Assembly (NCBI RefSeq): GCF_052056295.1
Contig: NZ_CP182493.1
Coordinates: 620,001-684,000 of the forward strand
Direction: 5' to 3'
From: Catenovulum sp052056295
GTDB lineage: Bacteria > Pseudomonadota > Gammaproteobacteria > Enterobacterales > Alteromonadaceae
DNA: 64,000 nucleotides
The notes below the pieces were generated by a model that was given only the letters and a program-made list of their open reading frames with translations, ran no database searches and was not told where the DNA came from. Within the stretch, counting starts at the first letter, position 1. The number at the start of each line of letters is the position of its first letter. Below, piece by piece: positions 54,352 to 63,288 of this stretch. The position numbers and the translations under genes were made by a program.

Positions 54352-56658
54352 ATGCCATCAGAAGCAGACACTAGGGCTAATTACATAGACCCTGCATTAA
54401 AAGCCGCATATTGGCAATCAGGCAACATCATTCGGGAACATTACTTTACTGATGGTCGTAAGCTTACAGGCGGCGTCCGTGGTCGTCGTTGTTTTGTCGA
54501 TTATCTGCTTCACAAAGACAATCGTTACCTTGCTGTCGTTGAAGCAAAAAAAGAATCTGAGCATCCAACCAAAGGTCTCCAACAAGCTATCGACTATGCT
54601 AAGAAACTACTCGTTCGCTTTGTCTATTCAAGTAACGGTAAGCAAACCTATGAGTTCGATTTAGAAACTGGCAAAGGCGACTACATCGAGTTTTACCCAA
54701 CACCACAAGAACTTGAAAACCGCTACGCTGGCGTTAATTCGGATCTGGGTCAACAACTTCGTAATGTGCCCTTTCATTTAGAAGGCGCAATGCAGCCGCG
54801 TTATTACCAAGAATTAGCGGTCCATGCCGCCACAGATGCCATTGGTAAAGGTAAGCCACGCGTGCTTTTAACGCTTGCTACCGGCACAGGTAAAACCTTT
54901 ATTGCCTTTCAAATCGTCCATAAACTGTTTCAGTCTCGTTGGAACAAAGAATCTCCCGGTACACGTAGGCCTAGAATTTTGTTTTTAGCCGATCGTAATA
55001 TTTTGGCCGACCAAGCGATTAACACTTTCAATCCCTATGAAAAAGACCTCATCAAAATAAACGGTGAGGAGGTACGCAAGCGTGGCGGTGTAGTGCCAAC
55101 CAATGCACATATCTTTTTTGCTATCTACCAAGCCATTGCTGAGCGTGAAAATATTGAAGGCTACTACAAAGCGTATCCAAGTGATTTCTTTGACCTTGTA
55201 ATGATTGACGAGTGTCACCGTGGCAGTGCTAATGAGACAGGCTCTTGGCGAGCCATACTCGATCATTTTGGCAGTGCGGTGCATGTCGGCCTAACAGCTA
55301 CACCAAAACGTAAAGCCAACGTGGATACCTACGACTACTTTGGAACTCCTGCATTTGAATACTCATTAAAAGACGGTATCAACGATGGCTTTTTAACGCC
55401 ATATCGTGTCAAGCGGGTACGTACCAACTTAGACGAGCTCGTGCTGACCAAAGATGACCAAGTGATCGAAGGTGAATCAGGGCAAGACGTCTATCAGGTA
55501 GAAGATTACGACAAGAAGATCATTGTTGATGAACGTACCGAGCTGGTCGCAAAAGCCATTTTGGACAATATCAATCCACTAGAAAAAACCATCGTCTTTT
55601 GCGAAAACCAAAATCATGCTCTCACCATGCGCGATATGATCAATAAACATAAAAAAGTTAAAGACCTACACTACTGCGTTCGTGTAACCAGTGACGAAGG
55701 TAAAGTTGGCCGCGAACTACTGGAAAAATTCCAAGATAATGACAAAGATATCCCCACCATTATTACCTCGTCGCAAATGTTAACTACTGGGGTAGATGCC
55801 CGGAACGTGCGTAATGTAGTGCTAGATAGAACCGTCGGTTCAATGGTGGAATTCAAACAAATTGTCGGGCGCGGAACCCGTGTTTTTGATGGGAAAGACT
55901 ACTTCACCATTGTCGATTTTCGCGGTGCCACAAATAATTTTTATGACAAAGACTGGGATGGCGAACCTGAGGCACCTGAGCCAAGTGGCAGCGGTGAGCC
56001 AACACCACCACCTTATATGCCAGAGCCCCCCGATGGTTCAGACCCTGAACGTGGCGAGCCAAAACCTCGATTAAAAGTTAAACTAGGCAAACACCGTGAA
56101 CTTAAAATCATTGATGTAGACACCCGTTATATCGATGAAAATGGTAAACCTCTCACGGTGCAAGAATTTGTGGAACGTTTGATCACCCAATTGCCAGGGT
56201 TATTTAAATCAGTTGAGGAATTGCGGCAGATATGGTCAGATCCAGACGAGCGCGAAATCTTACTAGGCAAATTAGTACAAGCAGGATTTGATAAAGAGCA
56301 ACTAGCCTCACTACGGAGCATGTTTGAAGCAGAAGCGTACGATATATTCGATCTGCTAGCTTTTTTAGCCTTTGAGCAGCCAATGGCAACCCGCAAAGCT
56401 CGCGCAGATCAAGTACGCGCTAACAACGCCTTCTTTAATCAGTACCAACAAGAAAAGGCACAGCAGTTTTTACACTTTGTTCTCAATCGTTACGAACAAA
56501 CCGGCAGCTCGGAGTTGTCACGCGAGTGCTTGCCCGCACTTATCGATCTATCGGGCTTAGGCACGATAAAAGACGCCTCTATAGCATTTGGTGGCAAACC
56601 TGCCTACTTGTTAGCGGCTTTTAAACAATTACAACAACAACTTTATCATGTGAACTGA
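54352..56658 (+). CDS. hsdR: Type I restriction enzyme R subunit (EcoEI-like HsdR)
   Basis: The DNA-translocating and cleaving subunit, 768 residues. The N-terminal nuclease has the PD-(D/E)xK pattern Asp50 (CFVDYLL) then Glu64-Ala-Lys66 (VVEAKKE). The SF2 helicase motor has Walker A ATGTGKT (about residues 176-182), the DECH box at 286-289 (IDECHRG) and motif III GLTATPKR. The second RecA lobe has TTGVDARNVRNVVL and QIVGRGTRVFDG. The C-terminal part matches the EcoEI-type domain, after a Pro/Glu-rich linker (about 543-575). It is first of a five-gene run whose members are spaced 1-9 bp, so all are likely co-transcribed. It is GC-richer than the ATPase gene that follows. Confidence 0.95.
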   Translation: MPSEADTRANYIDPALKAAYWQSGNIIREHYFTDGRKLTGGVRGRRCFVDYLLHKDNRYLAVVEAKKESEHPTKGLQQAIDYAKKLLVRFVYSSNGKQTYEFDLETGKGDYIEFYPTPQELENRYAGVNSDLGQQLRNVPFHLEGAMQPRYYQELAVHAATDAIGKGKPRVLLTLATGTGKTFIAFQIVHKLFQSRWNKESPGTRRPRILFLADRNILADQAINTFNPYEKDLIKINGEEVRKRGGVVPTNAHIFFAIYQAIAERENIEGYYKAYPSDFFDLVMIDECHRGSANETGSWRAILDHFGSAVHVGLTATPKRKANVDTYDYFGTPAFEYSLKDGINDGFLTPYRVKRVRTNLDELVLTKDDQVIEGESGQDVYQVEDYDKKIIVDERTELVAKAILDNINPLEKTIVFCENQNHALTMRDMINKHKKVKDLHYCVRVTSDEGKVGRELLEKFQDNDKDIPTIITSSQMLTTGVDARNVRNVVLDRTVGSMVEFKQIVGRGTRVFDGKDYFTIVDFRGATNNFYDKDWDGEPEAPEPSGSGEPTPPPYMPEPPDGSDPERGEPKPRLKVKLGKHRELKIIDVDTRYIDENGKPLTVQEFVERLITQLPGLFKSVEELRQIWSDPDEREILLGKLVQAGFDKEQLASLRSMFEAEAYDIFDLLAFLAFEQPMATRKARADQVRANNAFFNQYQQEKAQQFLHFVLNRYEQTGSSELSRECLPALIDLSGLGTIKDASIAFGGKPAYLLAAFKQLQQQLYHVN

Positions 56659-56659
56659 G

Positions 56660-58543
56660 ATGGAATTAACACTAGCACCTAATCCTCTGCATCAGCAGCC
56701 CCAAACAATAAGCTTGAGTAAAGTGACCACTTTAATTGGTGAGAATGGTTCAGGAAAATCTAGCATACTGCAATCAATTTTTAGCCAAAAGTTAACTCAA
56801 AAGAAATACATCGACAAAAAAATAGTATGCTTTTCATCCGGTCAAAACGAAAAGTTCTCGAACGAATTTTTGCGTCACATTAAAAAAACTAATGCAAATG
56901 AAAATAACTTGCAATTTTCATGTTTTTATTTTGACAAGTCATGGTCTAAATTGCTGATATTTCTAGCTACTGCTCTAAAGAAAGGCGGCAAGGTACGTGA
57001 GTTTCTTACTTCAGCTGGGTATGCAGACGAAGTTGAAGGACTAGACGATACGACAACACTAAAAATAGCGTTTAGATTAGATTCGCAATATGTTAGGCAA
57101 GTTGACGAGGCTTTGAATAGAGAAGCTCGCGGGGACATCGATACGATTAGGCAAACTGCTTTTCATAGAACCTTGGAAAGCTTCATTGAAAATTGTATTC
57201 GCGATAAATATGACTTTGACGTCCCTATCAAGAAAGATATATTTGAAATATATCCTGAAAACTTACTAGAGGTATCTTTTGACACGGAAAGGTTGGAAGA
57301 TGGTGAAGACTTAGTAAGCAGGTTCGATCCTGAAATTGGGTTCTTCATTAGAGCCAGCCACAATTCAAGTTTTCTCGATAAAGAAGCATCATCATTGATT
57401 TTTAAAAACAAGAACGATGATAATCCGATTGAATTAGGGGACTTAAGTGATGGTGAATTTCAGCTCCTTTTTTTGTATGCCATTATAGATCTCTTTGATA
57501 GTAGTGATACGTTATTCATTTTCGATGAGGCCGACTCACACCTGCACTTTGCGAATGTAAAAAAATTCTGGGACAGCCTGAAAAAGATAAAGGGGAATAC
57601 TATATCAACCACACATTTGTTAGACTCAATATATTGTGTTGGGGTTGAGAACGTTAGGATTTTAAACAAGGGAAAAGTTCATTTACCTTCAGAGTCAAAT
57701 GAACTAATCAACCGACTTTCACAGCTATCAAATATTAAAAAATCAGAATTTAGAGCCCTAACTTATTACAAGAAAATAGTACTTATTGACGACTTAAATG
57801 ACTGGTACATATTTCGCGAGTTATACAAAAAGTCTAAGCAAGCTTTTGGTGTTCCAAATGAATATTTTGACGAATTATTTGATCAAGTCGCGGTTGTAAA
57901 AGTAAATTCCGGCTGGAACACTCATAACTGCAAATTTGCCGAGTCCAAATTAGGCTGGGTTCAAAACTTTATGAAGTTTTGCGAAGGATTAGACATTAAA
58001 ACAACAGAGATATTTTTGCTTTGTGACAGAGATAATCTACCAATTGATGGAATAGGCACTGAAGAGTTCTCATTAAAAGTTCAAGGCATCAAGGTTAATA
58101 CAGGTAACGCCTTGAAAGTTCATGTTTTAAGTTGGCGAAGAAGGGAGATTAAACACTACCTTCTGTCAAATTCAGCACTGGGTGAATGTGTGGCCGCACT
58201 TAACAACCACAACCTCCCCGAATCAGCACACTTACAACAATTTCATAATGGCGATTATTTACTGGAGAAATGTGATAATCATTTTAATGTTTTACACGAA
58301 ACTAGAGAAATAAAAAAAGGCAAAGAGAGTAACTTCGAGGCCAAGCCAGTTTATAACAACTACCTAGCTTCTTTGCCTTCAGATTTTGTGAAAAATATAT
58401 TATCGCCATTTATAGAAGAGGTTGAAGAAGAGCCGTACGGTTTCAACATTGAAATGTTTCAAGAATATATTTCTCATATAGCTCCCACAGAAATCAGCGA
58501 AGATATCACCAATATGTACAATTTTATTATCGGAAAACTATAA
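56660..58543 (+). CDS. OLD-like AAA ATPase with TOPRIM-type nuclease motifs, inside the hsd operon
   Basis: A 627-residue protein not part of standard type I systems. The ATPase has Walker A GENGSGKSS (residues 27-35), an ABC-type signature LSDGE (262-266), Walker B FIFDEAD (286-292) and a switch His in STTHLLDS. The C-terminal part has TOPRIM-like motifs in order: VLIDDLND (377-381, with Asp where TOPRIM usually has Glu), LLCDRDN (456-459) and RREIKHYLL (Glu496), as in OLD-family nucleases. It begins one base after the hsdR stop and ends 3 bp before hsdM. By eye it is AT-richer than the hsd genes, suggesting later insertion. RloC/PrrC-type anticodon nuclease motifs were not seen. Confidence 0.8.
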   Translation: MELTLAPNPLHQQPQTISLSKVTTLIGENGSGKSSILQSIFSQKLTQKKYIDKKIVCFSSGQNEKFSNEFLRHIKKTNANENNLQFSCFYFDKSWSKLLIFLATALKKGGKVREFLTSAGYADEVEGLDDTTTLKIAFRLDSQYVRQVDEALNREARGDIDTIRQTAFHRTLESFIENCIRDKYDFDVPIKKDIFEIYPENLLEVSFDTERLEDGEDLVSRFDPEIGFFIRASHNSSFLDKEASSLIFKNKNDDNPIELGDLSDGEFQLLFLYAIIDLFDSSDTLFIFDEADSHLHFANVKKFWDSLKKIKGNTISTTHLLDSIYCVGVENVRILNKGKVHLPSESNELINRLSQLSNIKKSEFRALTYYKKIVLIDDLNDWYIFRELYKKSKQAFGVPNEYFDELFDQVAVVKVNSGWNTHNCKFAESKLGWVQNFMKFCEGLDIKTTEIFLLCDRDNLPIDGIGTEEFSLKVQGIKVNTGNALKVHVLSWRRREIKHYLLSNSALGECVAALNNHNLPESAHLQQFHNGDYLLEKCDNHFNVLHETREIKKGKESNFEAKPVYNNYLASLPSDFVKNILSPFIEEVEEEPYGFNIEMFQEYISHIAPTEISEDITNMYNFIIGKL

Positions 58544-58546
58544 GCC

Positions 58547-60025
58547 ATGTCACTACAACAAAAGATTGACCGAATTACCGACATCCTGCGCCGTGACGAT
58601 GGCATTAGCGGTGCTATGCACTACACAGAGCAAACCTCATGGGTACTGTTCTTAAAGTTTTTAGATGATTACGAGTCTGAAAAAGAAGATGAAGAGGTAC
58701 TGTCGGGTAAAGACTATCAACCGGTTTTAGATGAAGAGCACCGTTGGTCGAGTTGGGCTTGCCCGAAAGATGCAGAAGGTAGGCTAGACATTAATAAAGT
58801 TCGCACGGGCGATGACTTAACCGATTATGTGAATAACGAGCTATTCCCTTACTTAAAAAGCTTTGCCAATCCCGCCGTTACAGGTTCAGACCCTAAATCC
58901 TTCGCCTATAAAATTGGGGCCATCTTCCAGTATTTAGACAATAAGGTAGCTTCTGGCCATACCTTGCGTGAAGTGTTGGATATTATTGACACACTGAATT
59001 TCCAATCTAGTGATGAAATGTTTGAACTCTCGCTGGTCTATGAAGGCTTATTGCAAAACATGGGCGATGCCGGAGGCTATGCGGGCGAGTTTTATACCCC
59101 GCGCCCAGTAGTGCGTGCCATGATTAAGGCCATTGACCCACAAGCCGGACAAACCATTTATGATGCAGCGGCAGGCTCGTGCGGATTCCTAGTCGAAGCC
59201 TTTGACCACTTAAAAGCTAAAAAGAGTACGCTTTCTACTGAGCAATGGGACTTTATCCAAAGTGATACCTTCTTTGGTTTTGAAAAAACCTCGCTGGCGT
59301 ATGTCATGGGAATGATGAACATGATTTTGCATGGCATCGAGTCACCCAACTTGTTCCGAGGCAATACGCTCACCCAAAACATCCGCGATATCCAGGAAAA
59401 AGACCGTTACGACATTATTCTGGCTAACCCGCCATTTGGTGGTAAAGAGAAGTCGCAGATTCAACAACAGTTCCCTATCCAGAGTAACGCAACTGAATTG
59501 CTGTTCTTACAGCACTTTATGAAAACCCTGAAAAGTGGTGGCAAGGCAGCCATCGTAGTGCCAGAAGGTGTGCTGTTCCAAACCAACAATCAGTTTAAAC
59601 AAGTCAAACAAGATCTGCTCGAAAACTTTAACCTTCACACTATTTTAAGCCTACCCGCTGGGGTATTTTTACCGTACTCGGGTGTTAAAACCAATGTGCT
59701 GTTTTTTGAGCGCAGCGGTGGCACCAGCGATGTGTGGTATTACGAATGCGAGCCTGAGCAAAAACTCACCAAAAACAAGCCAATCACCGACGAGCACTTA
59801 AAAGAGTTTGTTGAGTTGTATAGCAGCCGTGAAACCACTGATCGCTCTTGGACGATATCCGCCAACAAATTGGCTGAAGACTATGACCTATCTGCTAAAA
59901 ATCCAGCCAAGCAACAAGATGCTGAGCATCTAGCGCCCAGCGATATCCTTAAGCAGATCCGCACCAAAGAAAAACTGGTGTCAGGCCTTTTGGATGAAAT
60001 TGAAGACCTGTTGGCGGAGAAATAA
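58547..60025 (+). CDS. hsdM: Type I DNA methyltransferase M subunit
   Basis: An N6-adenine methyltransferase protecting host DNA, 492 residues. An N-terminal HsdM helical domain (MSLQQKIDRITDILRRDDG, YTEQTSWVLFLKFLDDYE) precedes the Rossmann core. The SAM-binding motif is DAAAGSCGFL at about residue 206 (Cys in place of the more common second Gly). The catalytic motif NPPF is at 294-297 (ILANPPFGG). The FYTPRPVV segment at about 184 is the usual motif X. With HsdS it forms the M2S methylase and with HsdR the nuclease. It starts 3 bp after the ATPase gene and ends 2 bp before hsdS. Confidence 0.96.
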   Translation: MSLQQKIDRITDILRRDDGISGAMHYTEQTSWVLFLKFLDDYESEKEDEEVLSGKDYQPVLDEEHRWSSWACPKDAEGRLDINKVRTGDDLTDYVNNELFPYLKSFANPAVTGSDPKSFAYKIGAIFQYLDNKVASGHTLREVLDIIDTLNFQSSDEMFELSLVYEGLLQNMGDAGGYAGEFYTPRPVVRAMIKAIDPQAGQTIYDAAAGSCGFLVEAFDHLKAKKSTLSTEQWDFIQSDTFFGFEKTSLAYVMGMMNMILHGIESPNLFRGNTLTQNIRDIQEKDRYDIILANPPFGGKEKSQIQQQFPIQSNATELLFLQHFMKTLKSGGKAAIVVPEGVLFQTNNQFKQVKQDLLENFNLHTILSLPAGVFLPYSGVKTNVLFFERSGGTSDVWYYECEPEQKLTKNKPITDEHLKEFVELYSSRETTDRSWTISANKLAEDYDLSAKNPAKQQDAEHLAPSDILKQIRTKEKLVSGLLDEIEDLLAEK

Positions 60026-60027
60026 GC

Positions 60028-61254
60028 ATGGAGCAGGTTTTGTATTCATTGCCGGACGGGTGGGAGTGGCAATCCATTGAAGAAGTTGCCAAGATCGGAG
60101 CCGATAGAGGATTTGTGCCAACTCCAGATTCTGAAGGGAATGTCCCATTTATTGGAATGACAGATATTGATCAAGAAACAGGTAAAAAGAGCACCTACGA
60201 ACTACGAAACTTCGATGACGTAAAAAAGGGGTATACAAAATTTCAACGTAATGCGGTACTGTTCGCTAAAATCACTCCATGTACAGAGAATAACAAAACA
60301 GCCTTAATCGACAATGTTCACGGTGGCTTCGCTACGACAGAAGTTTTTCCAATTCATGCGTTGAATAGTGTTGATCCAAAATATTTATTGTACTTCTTTA
60401 GGTCGCCATCGATTCGCCGTTTTTTAATAGATCAAATGGAAGGTGCAACTGGTCGACAGCGAGTACCTTTAAAGGCATTAAAAAGTGTTAGCGTTCCTGT
60501 TTGTGGACTTGAGGAACAAAAACGTGTCGTTGAAAAACTCGATGCACTGCTCACCCGCATCGACACCGCCATCGAGTATTTGCAGGAAAGCGTCACACTG
60601 AAAAATAGCCTTCTTCAATCAGCACTCGATGGTCAGTTTTCAGCTATCACTGAGAGAATGACGATTGAATCGCTGGCGGAGGTAAAAGGTGGCAAGCGCT
60701 TACCAAAAGGTGAAAAGCTAAGTGATGAAGAGACTGAGCACCCATATATTCGAGTGGCAGATTTTACAGATAAAGGAACGATAGATTTATCTGGTATCAA
60801 GTACATATCGAAAGAAATCTACGAACAAATCAAACGCTATGTGATTTCCAAAGACGACCTTTATATCAGTATTGCTGGGACTATCGGTAAGACAGGTTTT
60901 GTTCCCTCTGAATTGGATGGTGCAAACCTGACAGAAAACGCCGCTAAATTGGTTATCAAAGATAAACAACAACTAGATTTAAGCTATCTGTATCTGTTTA
61001 CATTAACCTGTGATTTCTCTGCCCAGGCAGGGTTAGCGACCAAGACAGTTGCACAGCCTAAGTTGGCGCTAACTCGTTTAAGCAAGATTGAAATCCCAAT
61101 GTGTTCCTTGGAAGAGCAAAATGCTTTGGTTTCGAAAATCGAGGCGCTCAAAGGAAAAATTCACGATGCGGAAGCAGTCCTTCTAGGGAAAATAGAAGAC
61201 TTGAAAAGCTTAAAAGCATCAATTCTCGATTCTGCCTTTAAAGGCGAGCTCTAA
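60028..61254 (+). CDS. hsdS: Type I restriction specificity subunit
   Basis: Recognises the bipartite target sequence. The 408-residue protein has two target-recognition domains (about residues 5-150 and 215-365). Each is followed by a conserved coiled-coil helix, and the two are related to each other: EEQKRVVEKLDALLTRIDTA then LLQSALDGQF, and EEQNALVSKIEALKGKIHDA then ILDSAFKGEL. Domain ends carry the TRD marks (GRQRVPLKALKSVSVPV and KLALTRLSKIEIPM). The recognition sequence cannot be read from the protein. No inverted partial hsdS copies lie nearby, so phase variation by inversion is not indicated. Confidence 0.95.
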   Translation: MEQVLYSLPDGWEWQSIEEVAKIGADRGFVPTPDSEGNVPFIGMTDIDQETGKKSTYELRNFDDVKKGYTKFQRNAVLFAKITPCTENNKTALIDNVHGGFATTEVFPIHALNSVDPKYLLYFFRSPSIRRFLIDQMEGATGRQRVPLKALKSVSVPVCGLEEQKRVVEKLDALLTRIDTAIEYLQESVTLKNSLLQSALDGQFSAITERMTIESLAEVKGGKRLPKGEKLSDEETEHPYIRVADFTDKGTIDLSGIKYISKEIYEQIKRYVISKDDLYISIAGTIGKTGFVPSELDGANLTENAAKLVIKDKQQLDLSYLYLFTLTCDFSAQAGLATKTVAQPKLALTRLSKIEIPMCSLEEQNALVSKIEALKGKIHDAEAVLLGKIEDLKSLKASILDSAFKGEL

Positions 61255-61263
61255 GGAGAGTGT

Positions 61264-63282
61264 ATGAGTTTACAAACCAATCTCAAAGGTCGCTTACGCA
61301 ATACCTCTTTACCCAAGAGCCACGGCCTGATGCCTGTTTTTGAGGCGGTGGTAAACTCTATTCACTCGATTGAAGAAAAAGGTAATAGCGATAACGGTAA
61401 GATTGTTCTTCGGATCAATCGTGCTACTCAGGAGAGCCTAGATTTCGAAGCCAAATCGCTACCACCTATCTCGGGGTTCGCCATAACTGACAACGGTTGT
61501 GGTTTTGATGAAACAAACTTTAAATCATTTGAAACACTGGATTCCGACCACAAAATTGGCAAAGGCTGCCGTGGTGTTGGCCGATTGATGTGGTTGAAGG
61601 TGTTTGATCTAGTTGAAGTGGAAAGCCATTTTGTCGATGTTGATGGTCAGCTTAAAAAGCGTGTATTCCGATTTGACGATAAATCAGGAGTTCACGGTGA
61701 ACAAACTCAAGCAGCTACAGAGCAGAAGTCAGGTGCGCTAATCAAGCTGGTGGGATTTGATGAAAGCTATCGAAAGCAATTACCGACCAACGGGCTAACA
61801 GTAGCCAATCAGTTACTTGAACATGTACTCTGGTACTTTGTTCGTCAAGGCAGTGCACCCAATATACAAGTCGAAGATGCTGGTGAGGTTTTCGAATTGA
61901 ATTCCTTGCTCGAAGAACATATGCACGCCAGTGCATTTCTCGAAACTATCAAAATCCGCAATTATGCGTTCGATCTTACCCACATAAAATTTCGTGCTTC
62001 GGTAAATAAAAAGCATCAGTTGGCTTTGTGCGCAGCTAATCGGTTGGTTAAAGAAGAATCCATTCAAGGAAAAATACCCGGCTTGTACGGCAAAATATCT
62101 GACACATCTGGAGAATTTATCTATACCTGTTACGTGTCTTCAGGCTACCTAGATGAGCGTGTACGCAGCGAACGCACCTCTTTTGATATTGCCGAAAACG
62201 TAGAGGATATGCTCAACGAAGTAAGTTTTAAAGATATTCGCGATTCAGTGCTCGCACGCACTAAAGAATATTTGCAAGATGTTTTGGCTGATAATGTCTC
62301 AGCGGGTCGTAAACGAGTAGATGATTTTATTGACAATCATGCACCGAGATACCGGCCTATTGCTCATTATGTAGCAGAAGAGCAGCTTATTGTTGACCCT
62401 GAAAAGTCGGACAAAGACTTAGAATTACATCTACATGCCCAGTGGTATGAGGTCGAGCGACAGCTGGTGAGCGAGGGGCATGACGTCATGCAACCGAAGA
62501 ATGAAGAACATGCAGAGGAATACAATAAGCGGCTAAATGAGTATCTGCGCAAAGCTGAAGACCTGAAAAAGTCAGACCTAGCCAATTATGTGTCACATCG
62601 AAAAGTCATTATCGACCTGCTTCAAAAATCCATCGAACGCCTAGAAGACGGTAAGTATGCCCGAGAGGATATGATTCATGAGCTCATTATGCCGATGCGG
62701 AAAGATTCCAGCGAGGTTTTTCTGGATTCTTGCAACCTTTGGTTGATCGATGAACGTTTGGCATTTCACAACTATTTGGCTTCCGACAAAACTCTGAAGG
62801 CAATGCCAATTACTGGTAATGATTCGACAAAGGAACCGGATGTACTCAGCCTAAGAGTGTTTGATAACCCACTGCTTGTTAACGATCAAACCAGTTTTCC
62901 CCTTGCCGCTATCACCGTCATCGAAATCAAACGCCCAATGCGCAATGACATGCGAGAGGGCGAAGATAAAGACCCAATTGATCAAGCGCTCAGTTACTTG
63001 GAGCGAATACGTGAAGGGAAAGTAACGACAAAATCTGGTCGCCTGATACCTGGCAATAACGATATCCCCGGATATTGCTATGTCCTTTGTGACCTGACTG
63101 AATCCATGCATCGCCGCTGTCGCCGAGCCAATCTTCGGATCACATCCGACGGCATGGGTTACTTCGGCTATAATGAGCCATCGCATGCGTATATTGACGT
63201 GATTAGTTTCGACCAGTTAGTAAAGGCGGCCAAGGAGCGTAACAGGGCGTTCTTTGATAAGCTTGGTTTGCCTTCGGCTTAG
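61264..63282 (+). CDS. GHKL/HSP90-type ATPase with C-terminal D...ExK nuclease-like motif, downstream of hsdS
   Basis: A 672-residue protein in the tail of the hsd operon, 9 bp after hsdS, with AAGGAG upstream of the ATG. The N-terminal GHKL ATPase has an N-box FEAVVNSIHSI (residues 26-36, with Glu27 and Asn31), the G1 box ITDNGCGF (74-81) and a lid KGCRGVGRLMW (100-110). The middle is helical and charged. Near the C-terminus, Asp526 (EPDVLSL) and Glu554-Ile-Lys556 (VIEIKRP) give a PD-(D/E)xK-like pattern; whether it is catalytic is inference. GHKL proteins of this size occur near type I systems, but the function is not established. It could be a DNA-damage or phage-sensing effector. Confidence 0.78.
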   Translation: MSLQTNLKGRLRNTSLPKSHGLMPVFEAVVNSIHSIEEKGNSDNGKIVLRINRATQESLDFEAKSLPPISGFAITDNGCGFDETNFKSFETLDSDHKIGKGCRGVGRLMWLKVFDLVEVESHFVDVDGQLKKRVFRFDDKSGVHGEQTQAATEQKSGALIKLVGFDESYRKQLPTNGLTVANQLLEHVLWYFVRQGSAPNIQVEDAGEVFELNSLLEEHMHASAFLETIKIRNYAFDLTHIKFRASVNKKHQLALCAANRLVKEESIQGKIPGLYGKISDTSGEFIYTCYVSSGYLDERVRSERTSFDIAENVEDMLNEVSFKDIRDSVLARTKEYLQDVLADNVSAGRKRVDDFIDNHAPRYRPIAHYVAEEQLIVDPEKSDKDLELHLHAQWYEVERQLVSEGHDVMQPKNEEHAEEYNKRLNEYLRKAEDLKKSDLANYVSHRKVIIDLLQKSIERLEDGKYAREDMIHELIMPMRKDSSEVFLDSCNLWLIDERLAFHNYLASDKTLKAMPITGNDSTKEPDVLSLRVFDNPLLVNDQTSFPLAAITVIEIKRPMRNDMREGEDKDPIDQALSYLERIREGKVTTKSGRLIPGNNDIPGYCYVLCDLTESMHRRCRRANLRITSDGMGYFGYNEPSHAYIDVISFDQLVKAAKERNRAFFDKLGLPSA

Positions 63283-63288
63283 GATAAC

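Noticed and set aside
56660..58543. RloC or PrrC anticodon nuclease in the hsd operon
   Set aside because: The position is similar, but there is no long coiled coil with zinc hook and no PrrC-type R...E...H nuclease triad. TOPRIM-like motifs are present instead.
60028..61254. Phase-variable hsdS locus
   Set aside because: No second or partial hsdS copy, inverted repeats or invertase gene are visible in the window.
54125..63282. BREX, DISARM or Zorya system
   Set aside because: No PglX/PglZ, DrmA/B or ZorA/B-type genes. The methylase and S subunit are plain type I.
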